Positions 1 through 13,700 of a DNA stretch of 38,958 nucleotides are shown here, one piece after another. This DNA comes from Helochares maculicollis. Taxonomy: Eukaryota > Arthropoda > Insecta > Coleoptera > Hydrophilidae. Both the position numbers and the translations under genes were made by a program. Location of the stretch: NCBI GenBank assembly GCA_033557835.1, contig JAWQRO010000443.1, forward strand, positions 1-38,958, written 5' to 3'. Under the pieces are notes generated by a model, which saw only the letters and a list, made by a program, of their open reading frames with translations, made no database searches and was not told the origin of the DNA. Position 1 is the first letter of the stretch, and each line of letters opens with the position of its first letter.

Positions 1-2667
1 TTTTAATTTAAGCACATTTATATGGCAGGAAGCACACCTTGAACACACAATTGAAATATATCTCCGAAAAAATAGCCACACATAGGATGGATTTTAAAAC
101 TGCTGGGAAATCTAGAAGAACGACAAAATTTCTTTTTTATTTATTAATTTATAAGTTTGAAGACGAAAATGTAATGTAAAACAATGTTGATATTCCTTAA
201 TAGTATACCCTTTTGCAAATAGTTTTGCCAGTTGCTCTCTTCCTAATTCCATATATACAACAGAAATATAAAACTATTCGAATAAACTTGCTTGTATTTT
301 GAACAGGTGTTCCAAATTTCGATAAAACTTTCCATACTTCTTTTTTTAACCTTCAACTATTCTCTGAAAATGTAAATAAATATTATCAACTGTTAAAAGA
401 TTCTAGTCCATTTGAATCAGTTTATTGGAAGTATCGACTCCATTAAAAGAAGTGCATTTATTGAATAACAGTTTGTTGAAGAGAGTTTCCAAAATGTGAT
501 TTCCATTAATTATTTTTGGTAATATACATAATCCAAGAACTACTTATTAAGCCTTTTTCAATTGTTCACGAATACTAATTTTCTTACCGTTATCGATCTC
601 ACATTTTGCTATATAGATATGATTGGATTAAGCTATATATTTTATATTTATTTCAATTTTGCCAAAATATAGGAGCTTATTAAAGAATACGTCCGGCCGT
701 AGTCAAATTAAAATTTCATATGAGCCCATTGTTTTGATATTTTGAATGTGTAGTACATACAAAGTTTCGATCAAAAGCAATGCGTTTTAAGTTCTGTTGT
801 TGGCAAAACTTCTATTTAATTTCTGCCTTATGTAAAGTATTTACATACAGACTGACGAACCGGCACACTCAGATGTGAAAACGTTAAAATCAGTGGAAAT
901 GAATTTTCATTATTGTAATTATTTGATGTGTATGCCTTTTTGGGATTTTTGTTTCTCTACCCTAATAAACAACTTAAACCTCAATATTAGCTTTCAAGAA
1001 ATAATTTGAAATAAGATAAATAGATATTTTTGGGAAGATATTGAAGACAAAAAATTCGAATATAATATCTTTCAAACACATATGGTTTTCATAAAGACAT
1101 CTAGAAACAAAAATTGTATTGTGTATTGAGCTTTTGCTTAGGAAATGATGAACAAAAGTCCAGCAACATGGTTTTTATCAACATATAATGATACCAATTA
1201 ATACTATGAGTACACAATTTTTCTACCTGGATACTATCGACGACTTAAACTAATTTTCATTTGTATTTATTTATGGAATTTATTGCTTGAATTTGATTTT
1301 CTTGCTATTGTAGTTTTTGCAAGGTAAGCATTTCTTGGCTGCTATTCTTAAAATATTTTGATTTGTCAATGATGGAATACAAATAAATAATTACATATAG
1401 ATAATTGTCGATATTTTAGCAATTCTAAAGTACCTCTCATATTTCACTTCTTAAACCGTAATATTTTGTGACAATACTTGCATTCTAATTCAATAAATGG
1501 AAAATACATTTTAACTAAAGTATACAATAAGACATTAGAGAAAATCCTACAATAAAAATTTTTCTCGAAAAGTGGCATTTTATACTGTAAAATTAATCCA
1601 CCTTTAACTAAATATAACTCCCATTTTTTAAATGCAGCTATTTTCATAGAAAATCAAATTACAATCAAACATAATGCGAAAGTCTGTCTGACATTAATAG
1701 TAAATTAGTCGCTTCCGTAAAAACACTAGAGCACTACAGAGCAAAACTGTCTACTAATTGTGTGTGAGCGGTTAAATACTAATATCATAGACAACCAATA
1801 TCACTATTATTAAACAGTACTATTCATTATATTAACGGAATGAATTGAAAATCTAAGGAGTGTATCGTTTCAAGTTAATTAGCATTAATTACTTTTAGAT
1901 TAAGTATGTGCGATTGTGCCTCCTCTGAGCAAGAGATTCTTGTCTCTGGTCCACTTCTGTCAGTTACGGACAGTAAATAACCCATTTCATTTATTGTGGC
2001 AGCCAGCAAGAATGCAATATAACGAAACTTTAATCTGCACAGATTCTGTGCCTCATAATGCCTTACTATCATCAATCCGTCAACTCAGTATATATATTTA
2101 TATAGAATATCGATTATATCTTCTTATAACCAATTATTCCCTATAAATAGTCGGTATGTTAACTATTGATATTATTCTTGAACCTTAAAACTTCTTTTAT
2201 ATGTATGTTGCTGTTGCTTGATTATAAATTATAAATTGTGAAAAGCTTAATTTTAAGTTGGGAAAGATCCATATTTAAGAGAAAACACTAACTGTACATT
2301 TGATGGATAGGTAGTTTATTTTTATATGTTCCTATCTACAAATCATGGCGAGGATGCAGTATTCGACAAAGCTTGAAAATCAGTGTTGAAGTAAGATGAC
2401 AACTCTCTACGACATAAATCCTAGCATTATACATTATTTTTGAACCACTAAACTGAAAACTGATTTTTTACATGCTTCTAAACACTTTTTAGGACTTATT
2501 CTTTAACATATCTTAGCTACACGATATTTTAAACGGGTTATTACTTTGCGAGACTTGCCATAACTTTTTGATATTGTTACATAGAGGCTTTTAATCGAGA
2601 ATTAAATCGCAAAAAATTCAGTCAATGCTAATTGTTTATAATCTTATAAATACTCCTACTAATCATT
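1..2667. other. AT-rich intergenic DNA, no gene recognised
   Basis: No reading frame here exceeds about 76 codons and none resembles a known protein. I saw no transposon ends or tandem array. The sequence is not obviously low-complexity, so it may hold regulatory DNA or distal introns of genes outside the window. Confidence 0.5.
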
Positions 2668-2669
2668 TA

Positions 2670-3828
2670 CCGGGCGCGCAAGTTTAAAATGTCGTCGTTT
2701 TTTTGGTAAGACTGCCCAGTACAAAACGTCATATTCGTTTAGTTATTTACGAGTTAGTAGCATAGTTCTTTTTCGTGTTAAACATGTCGAGTTTCGACCT
2801 AAGCAAAGAGGATTTGCGGCATGTAATGATTTTCTTGCTCAATCAAAAGAATAATGCATCGGAAAGTCATCGAATTCTTATAAAGACTTACGGCGATGTT
2901 GCTCCAATTGTCAAGACTTGTGAATGCTAGTTTCTACCTTTCAAAAGTGGCGATATCAATGCTATTGAAAAACAACGTGAAAATCGAGCAAAAAAGTTTT
3001 TAAGATGAAGAATTACAAGCATTATTGGACGAAGACAATACACAAACACAACAAATGATAGCGGAGCAGTTGAATGTCAGTCGGTAAGCCCTTTCCGATC
3101 GCCTGAGAGCCATGGAGAAGATTCAAAAGGTTGAAAAATGGGTTCTATATAAACCGAACGAACGACAGATGGAAAGACGAAAAACTGTGTGCAAAATGCT
3201 GCATTTACGGCACAAAAGAAAGGGTTTTTTGCATCGGATTGTAACTGGATATATTGTGATAATTCCAAGCGTAAAAAATCGTGGGTAACGCCAGGACATC
3301 CATCAGATCAGAAGGGAGTTGTGTACTAGAAGCTTCTCGAACCCGGCGAAACAGTTAGTGCCGTCTGCTATCGATAACAAATAATCAATTTAAACCACGC
3401 ATTGATCGTGAAACGCCCAGAATGAGCTCGAAGACACGGCAAAATCATTCTGCAGCATGACAAAGCTTCTGCACTTTCATCCAAAGTGGTCAAAGAAACG
3501 ATTTCTTCGCTTGGTTGGGAACTCCTAGCCGAACCACCGTATTCACTAGACCTGGCGCCTTCTAATTATCACCTCTTTTCATCGATGAGACACGCACTGG
3601 CTGAGCAACACTTCAAAACTTTCGAGGATGTAGAAAAATGGCTCGAAGAATGAATATCAATGAAAGTTGCAGCTTTCTGTTGAAATGGTATCCATCAATC
3701 GCCCGAGAGATGGATAAAATGAATAAAAAGAGAGAGCCAATAGTTTGACTAAATTTTTTTTATTATTGTTCTGAAATAATTGAGTATTTTTCTTGAAAAA
3801 AAACGACTTTTTAAACTTACGCACCTGG
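2670..3828 (+). mobile_element. mariner copy A, mauritiana-like, inactive
   Basis: A mariner DNA transposon flanked by TA at 2668-2669 and 3829-3830. The right terminal inverted repeat, read inward, is CCAGGTGCGTAAGTTTAAAA; the left one has two changes (CCGGGCGCGCAAG...). The transposase reading frame starts at ATG 2784 (MSSFDLSKEDLR...) and meets a TAG after about 47 codons, where a Trp codon is expected. Further stops and frameshifts follow. Recognisable blocks are the helix-turn-helix region (TQTQQMIAEQLNVS), WVLYKPNERQMERRK-like text and the C-terminal PPYSLDLAPSNYHLF block. The Asp-Asn pair of the catalytic core reads HDKAS, and the third catalytic Asp is Asn. About 60 bases of the 5' leader present in copy B are missing. 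Length is 1159 bp against about 1280 for copy B. It cannot encode transposase. The subfamily call rests on the CCAGGTG ends and protein similarity recalled from the Mos1 group. Confidence 0.93.
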
Positions 3829-3830
3829 TA

Positions 3831-4167
3831 TAGCTGTTACAAGTTTATTTGTAGATTATAATTATTGACACCTAACTTGTCACTTGTGGCTTGTCACTTA
3901 TTCTACTATTTAACTCTTTTTTCTCGATCGGTCCACTAAAATTGTTCACTTTGCTGAGCTTATCTTGTATATATATATAGAAAGCTGGAGTTCCAGAAGA
4001 TTCTTCTAATACATCCCAGAACAGACTAGACCAAAATAATCGATTCTCATTTATTTGTGAACATTATTGGGCGTTGGAATTAATTCGTAGCGTTTGATGA
4101 GAAATGGCGTGGTTATTACAGTGTTCTGTTTTTACCTTCAGAAACAAATTTATCGTTAAACAGCTGT
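3831..4167. other. Spacer between mariner A and mariner E
   Basis: This 337-base spacer holds no reading frame and a short TA dinucleotide run near 3968-3980. I see nothing else in it. Confidence 0.5.
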
Positions 4168-4169
4168 TA

Positions 4170-5298
4170 TTAGGTACTGTTTTTACGACGCATCTTATTT
4201 ATAATTGTTAATAACAACAAATGGCAGCTATTTAATTAGTTTAATATGAACTAAAGTGTTGCAGAAAGTGATCGGATTTTAATAGAAGTTTACGGTGAAC
4301 ATGCTTTAGCTGATCAAACGTGTCGGAAATGGTTTGCGCGTTTTAAGAGTGGTGATTTTGACTTAGACGACAAGGAACGACCTGAACAGCCAAAAAAATT
4401 GAAAATAAAGAATTGGAGGATTTACTCGAAGAGAATTCATGTCAAACACTTCAAGAGTTGTCTACATCTTTGGAGGTTGATTTACCCACGGTAGGAAAAC
4501 GCCTTAAAGCTTTGGGAATGATCCAAAAGGAAGGAAATTGGGTCCCATATGAATTAAAACCGAGAGACATTGAAAGACGATTTATGACCTGTGAGTTACT
4601 GCTTGCACGGTAAAAAATAAAAAATTTTCTACATCGTATTGTTACTGGCAATGAAAATTGAATATATTACGATAATCCGAAACGCAGAAGACTATGGGTT
4701 AAGCCCGGACAACCATCATCATCAGTGGCAAAACGCAATATTCGTGGATATCAGGTTCCTCCTTTGTATGTGGTGGGATCAACAAGGTGTGGTTTATTAT
4801 GAATTGTTAAAACCCAATTAAACCTTCACTGGGGATCGCTACCGGTTACAATTGATGCGTTTGAGTCGTGCATTGAAGAAAAAGCGGCCGGAATGGAGCA
4901 AAAGGCACGATAAAGCTATTTTACTGCACGACAATGCTCGACCTCACGTGGCGAAACCAGTGAAAACTTACCTAGAAACACTGAAATGGGAAGTCTTAAC
5001 CCACCCACCGTATTCTCCAGATATTGCCCCTTCGGATTACCACCTGTTTCGATCAATGGCTCATGGTTTATCAGGGGGAAAATTAACATTTTTGAGGATT
5101 GACAAAATTAGATCGATTCTTGGATTACCTCCAAGGACGAAGAGTTTCTTCGACAGGGTATTCGACAGTTACCTGAAAAATGGGAAAAAGTAGCGGCAAG
5201 CGATGGCAAGTATTTTCAATGATGTAATTTTTTATTTTCATTTCAAATAAATCGTTATTTTTTAATAAAAAATGCTACGAATTAATTACAACACCTAA
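4170..5298 (+). mobile_element. mariner E, irritans-like, inactive
   Basis: A second mariner type, flanked by TA at 4168-4169 and 5299-5300. The ends begin TTAGGT on both sides (TTAGGTACTG left; TTAGGTGTTG right, read inward). Transposase text starts near 4255 (ESDRILIEVYGEHALAD). A one-base deletion near 4400 shifts it into the open frame 4413-4613 (helix-turn-helix, EDLLEENSCQTLQELSTSL). It then hits stops at about 4611 and at the expected DEKW site (reads NEN-stop), shifts frame near 4750, and resumes at 4852-5193. There the catalytic spacing is kept: DNARPH, then 34 residues, then the Asp of APSDYHLF, giving D34D. After GLSGG the frame is lost again and the tail (RQLPEKWEKVAASDGKYFQ) lies in another frame, ending at TGA near 5220. 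Similarity to the Himar/irritans group comes from family knowledge. It cannot make transposase. Confidence 0.9.
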
Positions 5299-5300
5299 TA

Positions 5301-8300
5301 AATAATCCATTCTTAATGAATTTCTAATTTTCTTCTACGAGTAGATGTTATAGTTTGTATAATTGAGATTGCTTTTTTGGAAGGTTAGTCGTCAGTAGTG
5401 AAAAGGATCCTTAGTCCTGAAATAATTTGTAGACCTTCCGGGTTAAAGATATATTCTATGAGCACAGTACGCTAATCACAAGCACTTGATTATGTCAACA
5501 CCATGGAATAGCACATGTGGCGTCGCAAACTATCCAATTTGAAGAGATGACAATACAACAAATCTTTTCTAATAGAATCTAGTCTAATAAATGTAATTAT
5601 TAACATACCGAATCGGGGCCAGGCAGCACAATGATGGCCGTCTGTAGTCAACACATCGTAACTTGTCATTAGTTTGCAATGTATAAACAGATATATACAT
5701 AGAGGCTCAAGCCCACAAAGCAGATAATAACTGTGTTAAAGGTAAAGGATATAAACAAGTGTCATAGATTATTATTTTTGCGACTATCAACAATCACACT
5801 CTCACTGCCACTAATATAGGTTTCATTATAGTCAGCTCATCTTCGATACATTGTTAGCATAGTTAATTTTTATAGGCTTTAGAATTGCATGATTATAAAG
5901 TCATATAGTCTATGGTAAAGACTCTAAGGCATAGATTGCATAGCGTGAACTTCATGGTGTAAACTCCTCAGCAGAGACTCTAGAGTGGAGCATAGAATTA
6001 TCTATACATCAAAAACCAGTTCATTCATACGCTTAGCATAGCAGGTGACAGCCCGTGGATTTGTTTGGCTGTAGAATCTCTGCAACAAAGTCATGATGTG
6101 AAAGAGTGGTAGAGCTTCTCCAAAAGCGCAGCTGGCAAACATTTGTAAAAGAAAAGGGTTTGGCTGACACTTTGCATTTTCACGACGAACGTTCACACGG
6201 ATCCTCGGCGCACTTTGCACGTGGAGAAAATAGTTTGTCGCTTGTCGTGACTGATAAATATTTATTGAATTGCATCCTTGTAACGCACGACTAATATCCT
6301 TTAAGGTTGCGATAAATTATTATTTGTCAGATCTTATTATCGTAGACAAAAATAATCATTATTGCTGTAGTAAAATGACTAATTTGTGACTTACGCGAGC
6401 TGCGGTGCGGTGCTTGAGTTTTACAGCTAGAAAAGTGAAACTTGCAAGAAAAAATGCGTCTCCGTAATAAATAAAACGAGGCGCAGCACGGCGAATTCTT
6501 CGATTTATTTCATCCGTTCCCGTTGCGTTAAGATTGCCAACCTATGTATCTTCACATATCGAGTAATTTATTTCGTACAAAGAGATTGGTACGGCATTAC
6601 AAGCTTTTTAACATGTTAGAAAATCAACTTTCGAACCATCAAAAACAAATAGGAAACCATTAAAAAATAGATTAAGAGATCGCTGGATATCTAGGTATTA
6701 AATTGATAAATTTCAAAGCGTTCGAACTCATTAATTTTATTGCTACTTATATTTTTTGTTAACGTTCTCGTACTTAATGCGCTTTTGTTTCGCCTATTTA
6801 AATTTGTAATTCACATAATTTTATTACTTGTTGTGTGTCTCGTATATTTTCCGACCGAATTTATAATCCAATTGGTCTATTTATTTCCTCCAGTGCGTTT
6901 GGATCTATTTTTTAAATTAAATTTAAATTGATGGCTTTTAGATTTAAGCACGTACGATCGTCATTTATTTGTTTAATTGTTTTTCATTTACATAAACGAT
7001 CAATCTTGTGAGAAAGTTTTGATTTAATAATGGGAGGTAATAATAGAATTCTATCAACTCGGTTACCGATTCGAAACAAGTGCGTAATATTAATAAAAGC
7101 AGGCCTGAATAAAAGGACTTAGAAAAAACGAGAGGAAAATATGACGAGCATCTGGGACATATTCGACAAGTCATCAGTCAAATTCCAGAAGTGGATTTTA
7201 GCTACTTTTACTTTTAAAGGCGAAGTCTTTGAATACCTTAGTAGTGACGATGTGACATTTCGCATTTTAAACAGCTGTTTATGTTACCGGGTGGGCAATA
7301 ATCGATAATCATATACAATTAGTACACCAAAAGTGTTAATATCAATAATACTTCCGGTTTTTATATGCACAGCGCTATCAGTCATAGGTATAAGACTGGC
7401 GAAAGGACTTTTTAATAGGCACAAAGCCCTTAAAAATTATTTTAAACCATACTCGATAGAATAGCGCTTTCTGAAGCTTTCTCGGAATGAAATTCAATTG
7501 CAAATAAAAGAAAACCATCATTCTAATAATTTTCTTGCTTGGTCAAATGTGCCGCTTATACATCAATCTAAAATTCCAACTTATAGCCAATCACTTTGAG
7601 CAGACGAGCAAATTAAGTCGAGAATGTGACGCTAACTGCTATTTTCTCTGAGAAGCAGTATCAGGTAAACAATGTGATGAGGCCTTAATGTGCAACATGA
7701 GTTGCAATCAGTAGTGAAAAAGTCTTCGGACGAGATGATCAAGGCCGGCATTAATCGATGAAATTACAAGAGACGGAAGCTGGGCATAAATTTAAAATTA
7801 GAAAAGTCCGTACACAATGCAAACTAATTAAATTTCTATGTCATCTGGTATACTTAGGTTTCGAGATAAATATTCATTAATTGATTTATTGTCGACTCTG
7901 TGACATGTGGAACATACAAATTTTAAACAGTTGAAAGGAGAAACCTTTATGGTTTTTACTCCAAAATAAACGAGTTGCCGATTTCATTAAAGAACTTTAC
8001 ATATGTCCATAACTATGGTAGAATGTAAATGAATTACGCTCTAATGGCAAATAATTATTCTAGACGTCTTGCAATTAACATATAGTTAATTAACAAATTA
8101 TCCCATTTTAGCTAAAATCGTCCCTATAAGTTACAAGAATTTTTTAGAGGAATTGCAAACTTGATTCTGTATGTCGACTACGCATTTTCATTTAAGCCCC
8201 TCGGGTTGAGGTCTTGGTATGCACTAACAAAAATTTAAAAAGTGTGAATACATTCATGCATGCAAGGATGTTTGAAACTCAATAGTCGATAAAATATACA

Positions 8301-9495
8301 AAATGATCCTCCGTCTTCCTACATAGAGACCTATGTAATTATCCTTTTCAAATATCGACAAGTTGAACTAATTTATGATGAAACCAATTTCATGTGTCGA
8401 AATTATACGTTTACCGATTCACAAATCCACATAATTGTGTAGGCTGCCTTCTAGAGGTGCGATTTCTAAGACGGTTTCGTGTGAAAATATAATTTTGCTT
8501 CTAATTACCACAATTAAATAGTTCTTCGCATTCAGAAGGCGTACAACCGTTGGGCGTATGATAGATTTTGTTTGATTCTTAACTATAAGCTGTCAAATTA
8601 CTCATGAAAACAACACGAACGCTTCACCAGGAGAGAAATTTGAAACTTCCTTTTTCTCTGTAAGCATATTACAGGTGATGCTACGTTTTTGTGTCAAGCT
8701 GTGAATGCACAACAAATATTGGCTTTAAATTCATCATTTGCAGAGGTGTTTGCTTTTTTTGTTTGAGGACAGTAGTTTTCGGAATTAATACTGAAAATTA
8801 CCAAATACACGATCCGAATGCTACTAAGTCATTGGGATAGTTATAAAAAAAGTTATAAAAATGTAACAGATTTTTTTGTGCATATCCTTCAACACTATGT
8901 CTAATCTAATGCAAAAATGTCATAAAGATTTTCATTTTTTGTTCAATACATATCTTAATATTGTTTTAAAAGCCACACTTCAATATATAAGTACTATGAA
9001 AAGTCTTACATTTAAAGCAAAAGTCTCAAATGCATTTATAAGTAATTTCTGTCTGTAAATATCATTTGTATAAAATTTTAAATAATTTCGCTACTCAATA
9101 TGTACAATGCAAAATTCGAATTGAAATCAGAAGTGTTCTTGTCATATATCATAGGACAGATACTAATTATTGGTGTTTGAAAAATGAAAATTTGTATATA
9201 TGGTCTAAAACAAAGAGTAGTGACTGACTAGCACATCAACGCACAACCCAAACTGCTGAACCGAATACAGTAAAATAATTTGTACACATAGTCTTTATGA
9301 TCACGAACAAGAAAAGAATTTCTAAAGGTGTGAAAATAGAGGTTGAATGAGATTTTAATCAGTCTTATATTTCAGAAAGCCATGATGCTATCATTGGAAA
9401 CTCAATTATGTTTGTACTCCTATGAATGTTGAGCAATACGTAGTGTCCCATTTTTGCAAAAAAATCGCTGCATAATGTGGCGAGCAGTTGTTTAA
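5301..9495. other. 4.2 kb without a recognised gene
   Basis: No convincing gene. Around 6000-6300 and 6390-6540 the base composition is less AT-rich. Around 7381-7620 the plus strand has a run of coding-like text with stops (NNFLAWSNVPLIHQSKIPTY), which may be a decayed mobile-element fragment that I cannot assign. The block at 9217-9330 is listed separately. Confidence 0.4.
9217..9330. repeat. Possible dispersed-repeat fragment
   Basis: The text around GACTGACTAGCACATCAACG followed by CACAACCCAAACTGCTGAAC resembles blocks that recur in many insect genomes as parts of dispersed repeats. This is an impression from memory, not a measured match. No ends or coding content are visible. Confidence 0.22.
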
Positions 9496-9497
9496 TA

Positions 9498-10777
9498 CCA
9501 GGTGCGCAAGTTTAAAATGTCGTTTTGTTGTCAAAAGATGGCGCATGAAATCTATTGAAGTAATCTTTGGAACCCAAAGCGCCATTTTTTGGTAAGACTG
9601 ACCACTACAAAACCTCTTATTAGTTTAGTTGATTACTAGGTAGTAGCATACTTCTTTTTCGTGTTAAACATGTCAAATTTTGAGCTAAGTAAACAGCATT
9701 TGCGGTATGTATTGATTTTTCTTTTTCAATTAAAAGAAAAAGGCATCAGAAAGTCGTCGAATTCTTGTGGAGGCTTACGGCGATCTTGCTCCAACTGTCA
9801 GGACTTATGAACGCTGGTTTCAAAGTTTCAAAAGTAGCGATTTCAATTTTATTGACAAAGAACGTCAAAATCGACCAAAAAGGTTTGAAGGCGATGAATT
9901 ACAAACATTATTGGGCGAAGACAATACACATACACACCAAATGATGGCGGGTGGTTGAACGCCTCGGCAAGTCATTTTCGATTGCCTGAGAGCCATGGGA
10001 AAGACTCAAAAGGTTGGAAAATGGGTTCCGTACAAACTGAACGAACGACAAATAGAAATACGAAAACGTGTTTGCGAAATGCTGCATTTACGCCATAAAA
10101 AAGGGTTTTTTGCATCTGGTTGTAGCTGGTGATAAAAAATGGATATATTTTGAGAATGCCAAACGTAAGAAACTATGGGTAACGCCAGGACAATCATCAA
10201 CATACAATACCGGATCGTTTTAGGAGGAAGACAATGCTGTGTGTGTGTGATGGGATCAGAAGGGAGTAGTGTACTACGAGCTTCTCGAATACAGCGAAAC
10301 AGTTAATACCGTCCGCTACTGACAACAAATGATCAATTTAAGCCACGCATAGATCGAAAAACGCCCAGAATGGGTTCGACGACACGGCAAAGTCATTCTA
10401 CAGGATGACAACGCTCCTGCACATTCAGCCAAAGTGGTCAAAGAAACGATTTCTTCGCTTAGTTGGAAACTCTTATACCCCCCCCCCGCCATATTCACCA
10501 GACCTGGCGCCTTCTAATTATCACCTCTTCTCATCCATGGGACATGCACTGGCTGAGCAACACTTCAAGACTTTCGAGGATGTATAACAATGGCTCGATG
10601 AATGGATATCAATGAAAGTTGAAGCTTTCTTTTGGAATGGTATCCATAAATTGCCCGAGAGATGAATAAAATGTGTAAAAAGCGGGGGCCAATACTTTGA
10701 ATAAAACATATTTTACCATTGTTCTTTAATAATTACGTATTATTCATGAAAAAAACATTTTAAACTTGTGCACTTAG
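9498..10777 (+). mobile_element. mariner copy B, mauritiana-like, inactive
   Basis: The most complete member of this family in the window, at 1280 bp. It is flanked by TA at 9496-9497 and 10778-10779. The left end reads CCAGGTGCGCAAGTTTAAAA; the right end is slightly decayed. The transposase starts at ATG 9670 (MSNFELSKQHLR...). An extra base near 9735 shifts the frame; the text continues at 9767-9958 (EAYGDLAPTVRTYERWFQSFKS). The middle has several breaks. Near 10400 the core reads DDNAPAHSAKVVKETISSL. A run of ten C at 10478-10487 replaces the usual LLPHPPY and shifts length there. The third catalytic Asp is Asn (LAPSNYHLF), as in copy A. A TAA replaces the Glu codon after FEDV near 10587. 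The C-terminal text KLPERWIKCVKS lies at about 10650-10680 after further stops. Confidence 0.94.
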
Positions 10778-10779
10778 TA

Positions 10780-13700
10780 GAGGTATCAGTATATCAAACA
10801 CCGTTTATGCTTCAGATGAGAATATTGAGATTAAAACACTTCTTGGAAATTAAAAAATATATATTTTTCAGTTTTTTGAAAATTTAAATAAAAAAGATAT
10901 TAAGTGATAATAATTGATTTTTTATACAAGTGTCTGTAATTTATAATTTTATATTGTAGAAACGAGAAATTTGGTATGCGGATACCTTTATTAAAATAAT
11001 GTGAATCGTATTTCTTCGATTTGCGATCATTTAATTCAGGGAGCGCAAAGGAGTGATTTTAAAGGAATATCCATATTTTAAAACTTGTTACTGGAAGTGA
11101 CTAATTTGAGATTTTAACTTGTCTCCCAAAGTAATGAAGAGATGAAAAGATGTGAAGGTTATTGAAATATAAGATTAATGGTAAAGATTTGTAATTTGCT
11201 AAAGTTTACTTTTAATCCACAGACTTATCAAGTTTTTAATATTACGGAATCTCGTTACAGTGAATATGGAGGCACTTAAAGTGAGCAAGGAAATTTATTT
11301 AGTGTTATTTGCTCAACAAAATGGATCATATGGCGGCAAAAATAGTCTTTAAGCAATGTATGGTGATATAGGGTTATGGATTCTATCTTTCAAAGACTTT
11401 TTTTAAAAGGCCAAAGTAAGTAGAAGCAAATTTAATGATTTATATCGATAATAATTTTAGTATCTTGACTTCTCAACTACTTTAACAATTCCTGGTTTTG
11501 CTGCCGGTACTTTATTTATCAAGGTTTAAACACTTCTTAACATTTTTAATTTGGCTACTACAATTCTAAGTCTAATCACATCAAAGCTGTGATAAAAATA
11601 CAATAAATTCATTCAAATGAAGCTGCTGGTAATTTATAGCTCATTAATATTTTAAAATTGAGTAGAGGGGGTTTCCCTAAATACTTTGAAGCAAGGTGAA
11701 TGAAACTCCACCCCCAAATAAAATAAATTTATTTTATTCCTGATGTATTTCTAATCTTTTACTGTGTGGAAATTTCGCAATTCATATCAATTGATAAGAT
11801 TATTTTTCTGAAGATGAAAAATCAGTTATTAAAAAGTTCTTAGGCTTTTAAAATGTTTGCATGCTCCTGAAGTAAAAAAAACATTGAGGAATTAACGCGC
11901 TTAATTTCTTAATACTTTTGCGGACAGTTTTTGTTTGATGAAATTACTTCAAAAACGCACTTCTTTAACCGACACTTTACTTAATTTTCATAAATAGTAG
12001 GATGAGTAAAATACTATATTTTCTTTTTGTAAAAACTGCAAATCAAAATGTTTGCAAACGTGGGCTCCTCCTTCTATTTGACTTGATCCGAATAATATAT
12101 AGATAAAATAAAAATATTATAAAACTAAGTAGTCTAAAGATCTATTAAGATGTATGGTATTTGTGGGGTCATTTACCAGCTTAATATGCCGGTTTTATAG
12201 GACATTTGTTCATCGATTAGAATATATTGGGTATCTTATTTTTGTTTGCACATGTTTACCAGGTAAATAGTATTTTGTCCTTTTGTATCCATCTGGAAGA
12301 AGTATATTTTTGCAAAACTGGATAGGTACGCTTCAATGTTTTGCGATTTTACTTGTAGTGAAATCTATAAATAATTATCATAGTCTGTAGCTTCTAAAAT
12401 TTACTTTATGGCTAAGTACCCAAGTGAAGAAATATGAAAATATAGGAAAAAATCCAACAAGACTCAAAGAAGGTTTCCTTACTTGCAGAATAGAGGTGCA
12501 TTGAGGAATAAGGACGCCTGAGAATATAATTTTAAAAAGTAATAAAACCGGGAAAAACAACTGATAACAATTTTGTTTTATTTTTAAACGTGTTTATTTG
12601 CAACGCATTTGCGAGAGCTGAACGAGCAAATCAAGGGAATCCCAAGTAAGCGAAGCAAAATATCTTCGTTTCCATGACTTCTTTATTATCTCAGACTTTT
12701 TGAAATGACGAATGATCATGCAAAAACTAATACATCCAAAATTCAGCTGCGAATGCAAAGTTTTAGCTAATATGAAAAATTATTTTATTTTATATTTCAC
12801 GTTTTACTAAATATGAAAAATCCAAAATAAAAAATATAACATTTCTGGAGTTCTCATCGAGGTTTTGTATCTACAAATGTTCAATGTTTTCAAAGTTGTA
12901 AATGGATGGGTCTATTTTAACGATAAGTCTACTGAAAAAATGGTTATGACTGTAAACAAGCTACCGATGGTTCTACATATCCCAAATGTTGATAAGGATC
13001 TTCACTTTTACTATAATCACTCCCAACTCACTCAGACGGCTTGCCAGAAATAGTTAAAAAATTCGTAAAGTAGACCAAAATGTAAAAATAAAATAGTTTT
13101 GAACATAATTCTTAAATGACTAGGAAACGCCTTTGAACGATATGAAAACGGATCTATTCATTGCAGTGCTCGTGTACTACTAAGTATTAAAATAGTCAGC
13201 TTTCTTCAGTGAAAACAAATGCAACGTAAAGTTTCCGATTATAACAGAATTTCTATTGTGATGCGGACACTTGATACACTTTCACTGCTTCTAAGTCCGA
13301 GTACTAACCATCCGCATCCCAATGATGGAATAATTAAAATTGTTTTCTACGGTTCATTTGCACCAGAATTTTGAACTTGAGCGATAGAAGGCAAACGGAT
13401 AGCAAATATCCAATATAGGTTAATAATGCCGTGCCGGATGGTTATTGTTATAACTCGATTAATTAAGACTTGCTTGCTAGTTTTGCCAAAGGAGCTATCA
13501 ATGATTGCTAATTAAAGGCCGCTAAATACAGACCCCATTCCTTTTAATTGTGCACGCGCCAGTAATTCTTCTAACAGGTGGATTTGTCTATGATAAATGA
13601 TCTAGATATCATGTTTCCATGCGGTTATTTACCAATGATCATTGCTTGTTACACACTTATTAACAGAAACAGAAAAAAGATATTGCGTTTGGAAAAGTTT

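Noticed and set aside
11265..11400. Possible start of another mariner transposase (MEALKVSKEIYLVLF)
   Set aside because: Only a few residues resemble a mariner start; no helix-turn-helix or catalytic text and no terminal repeats follow.
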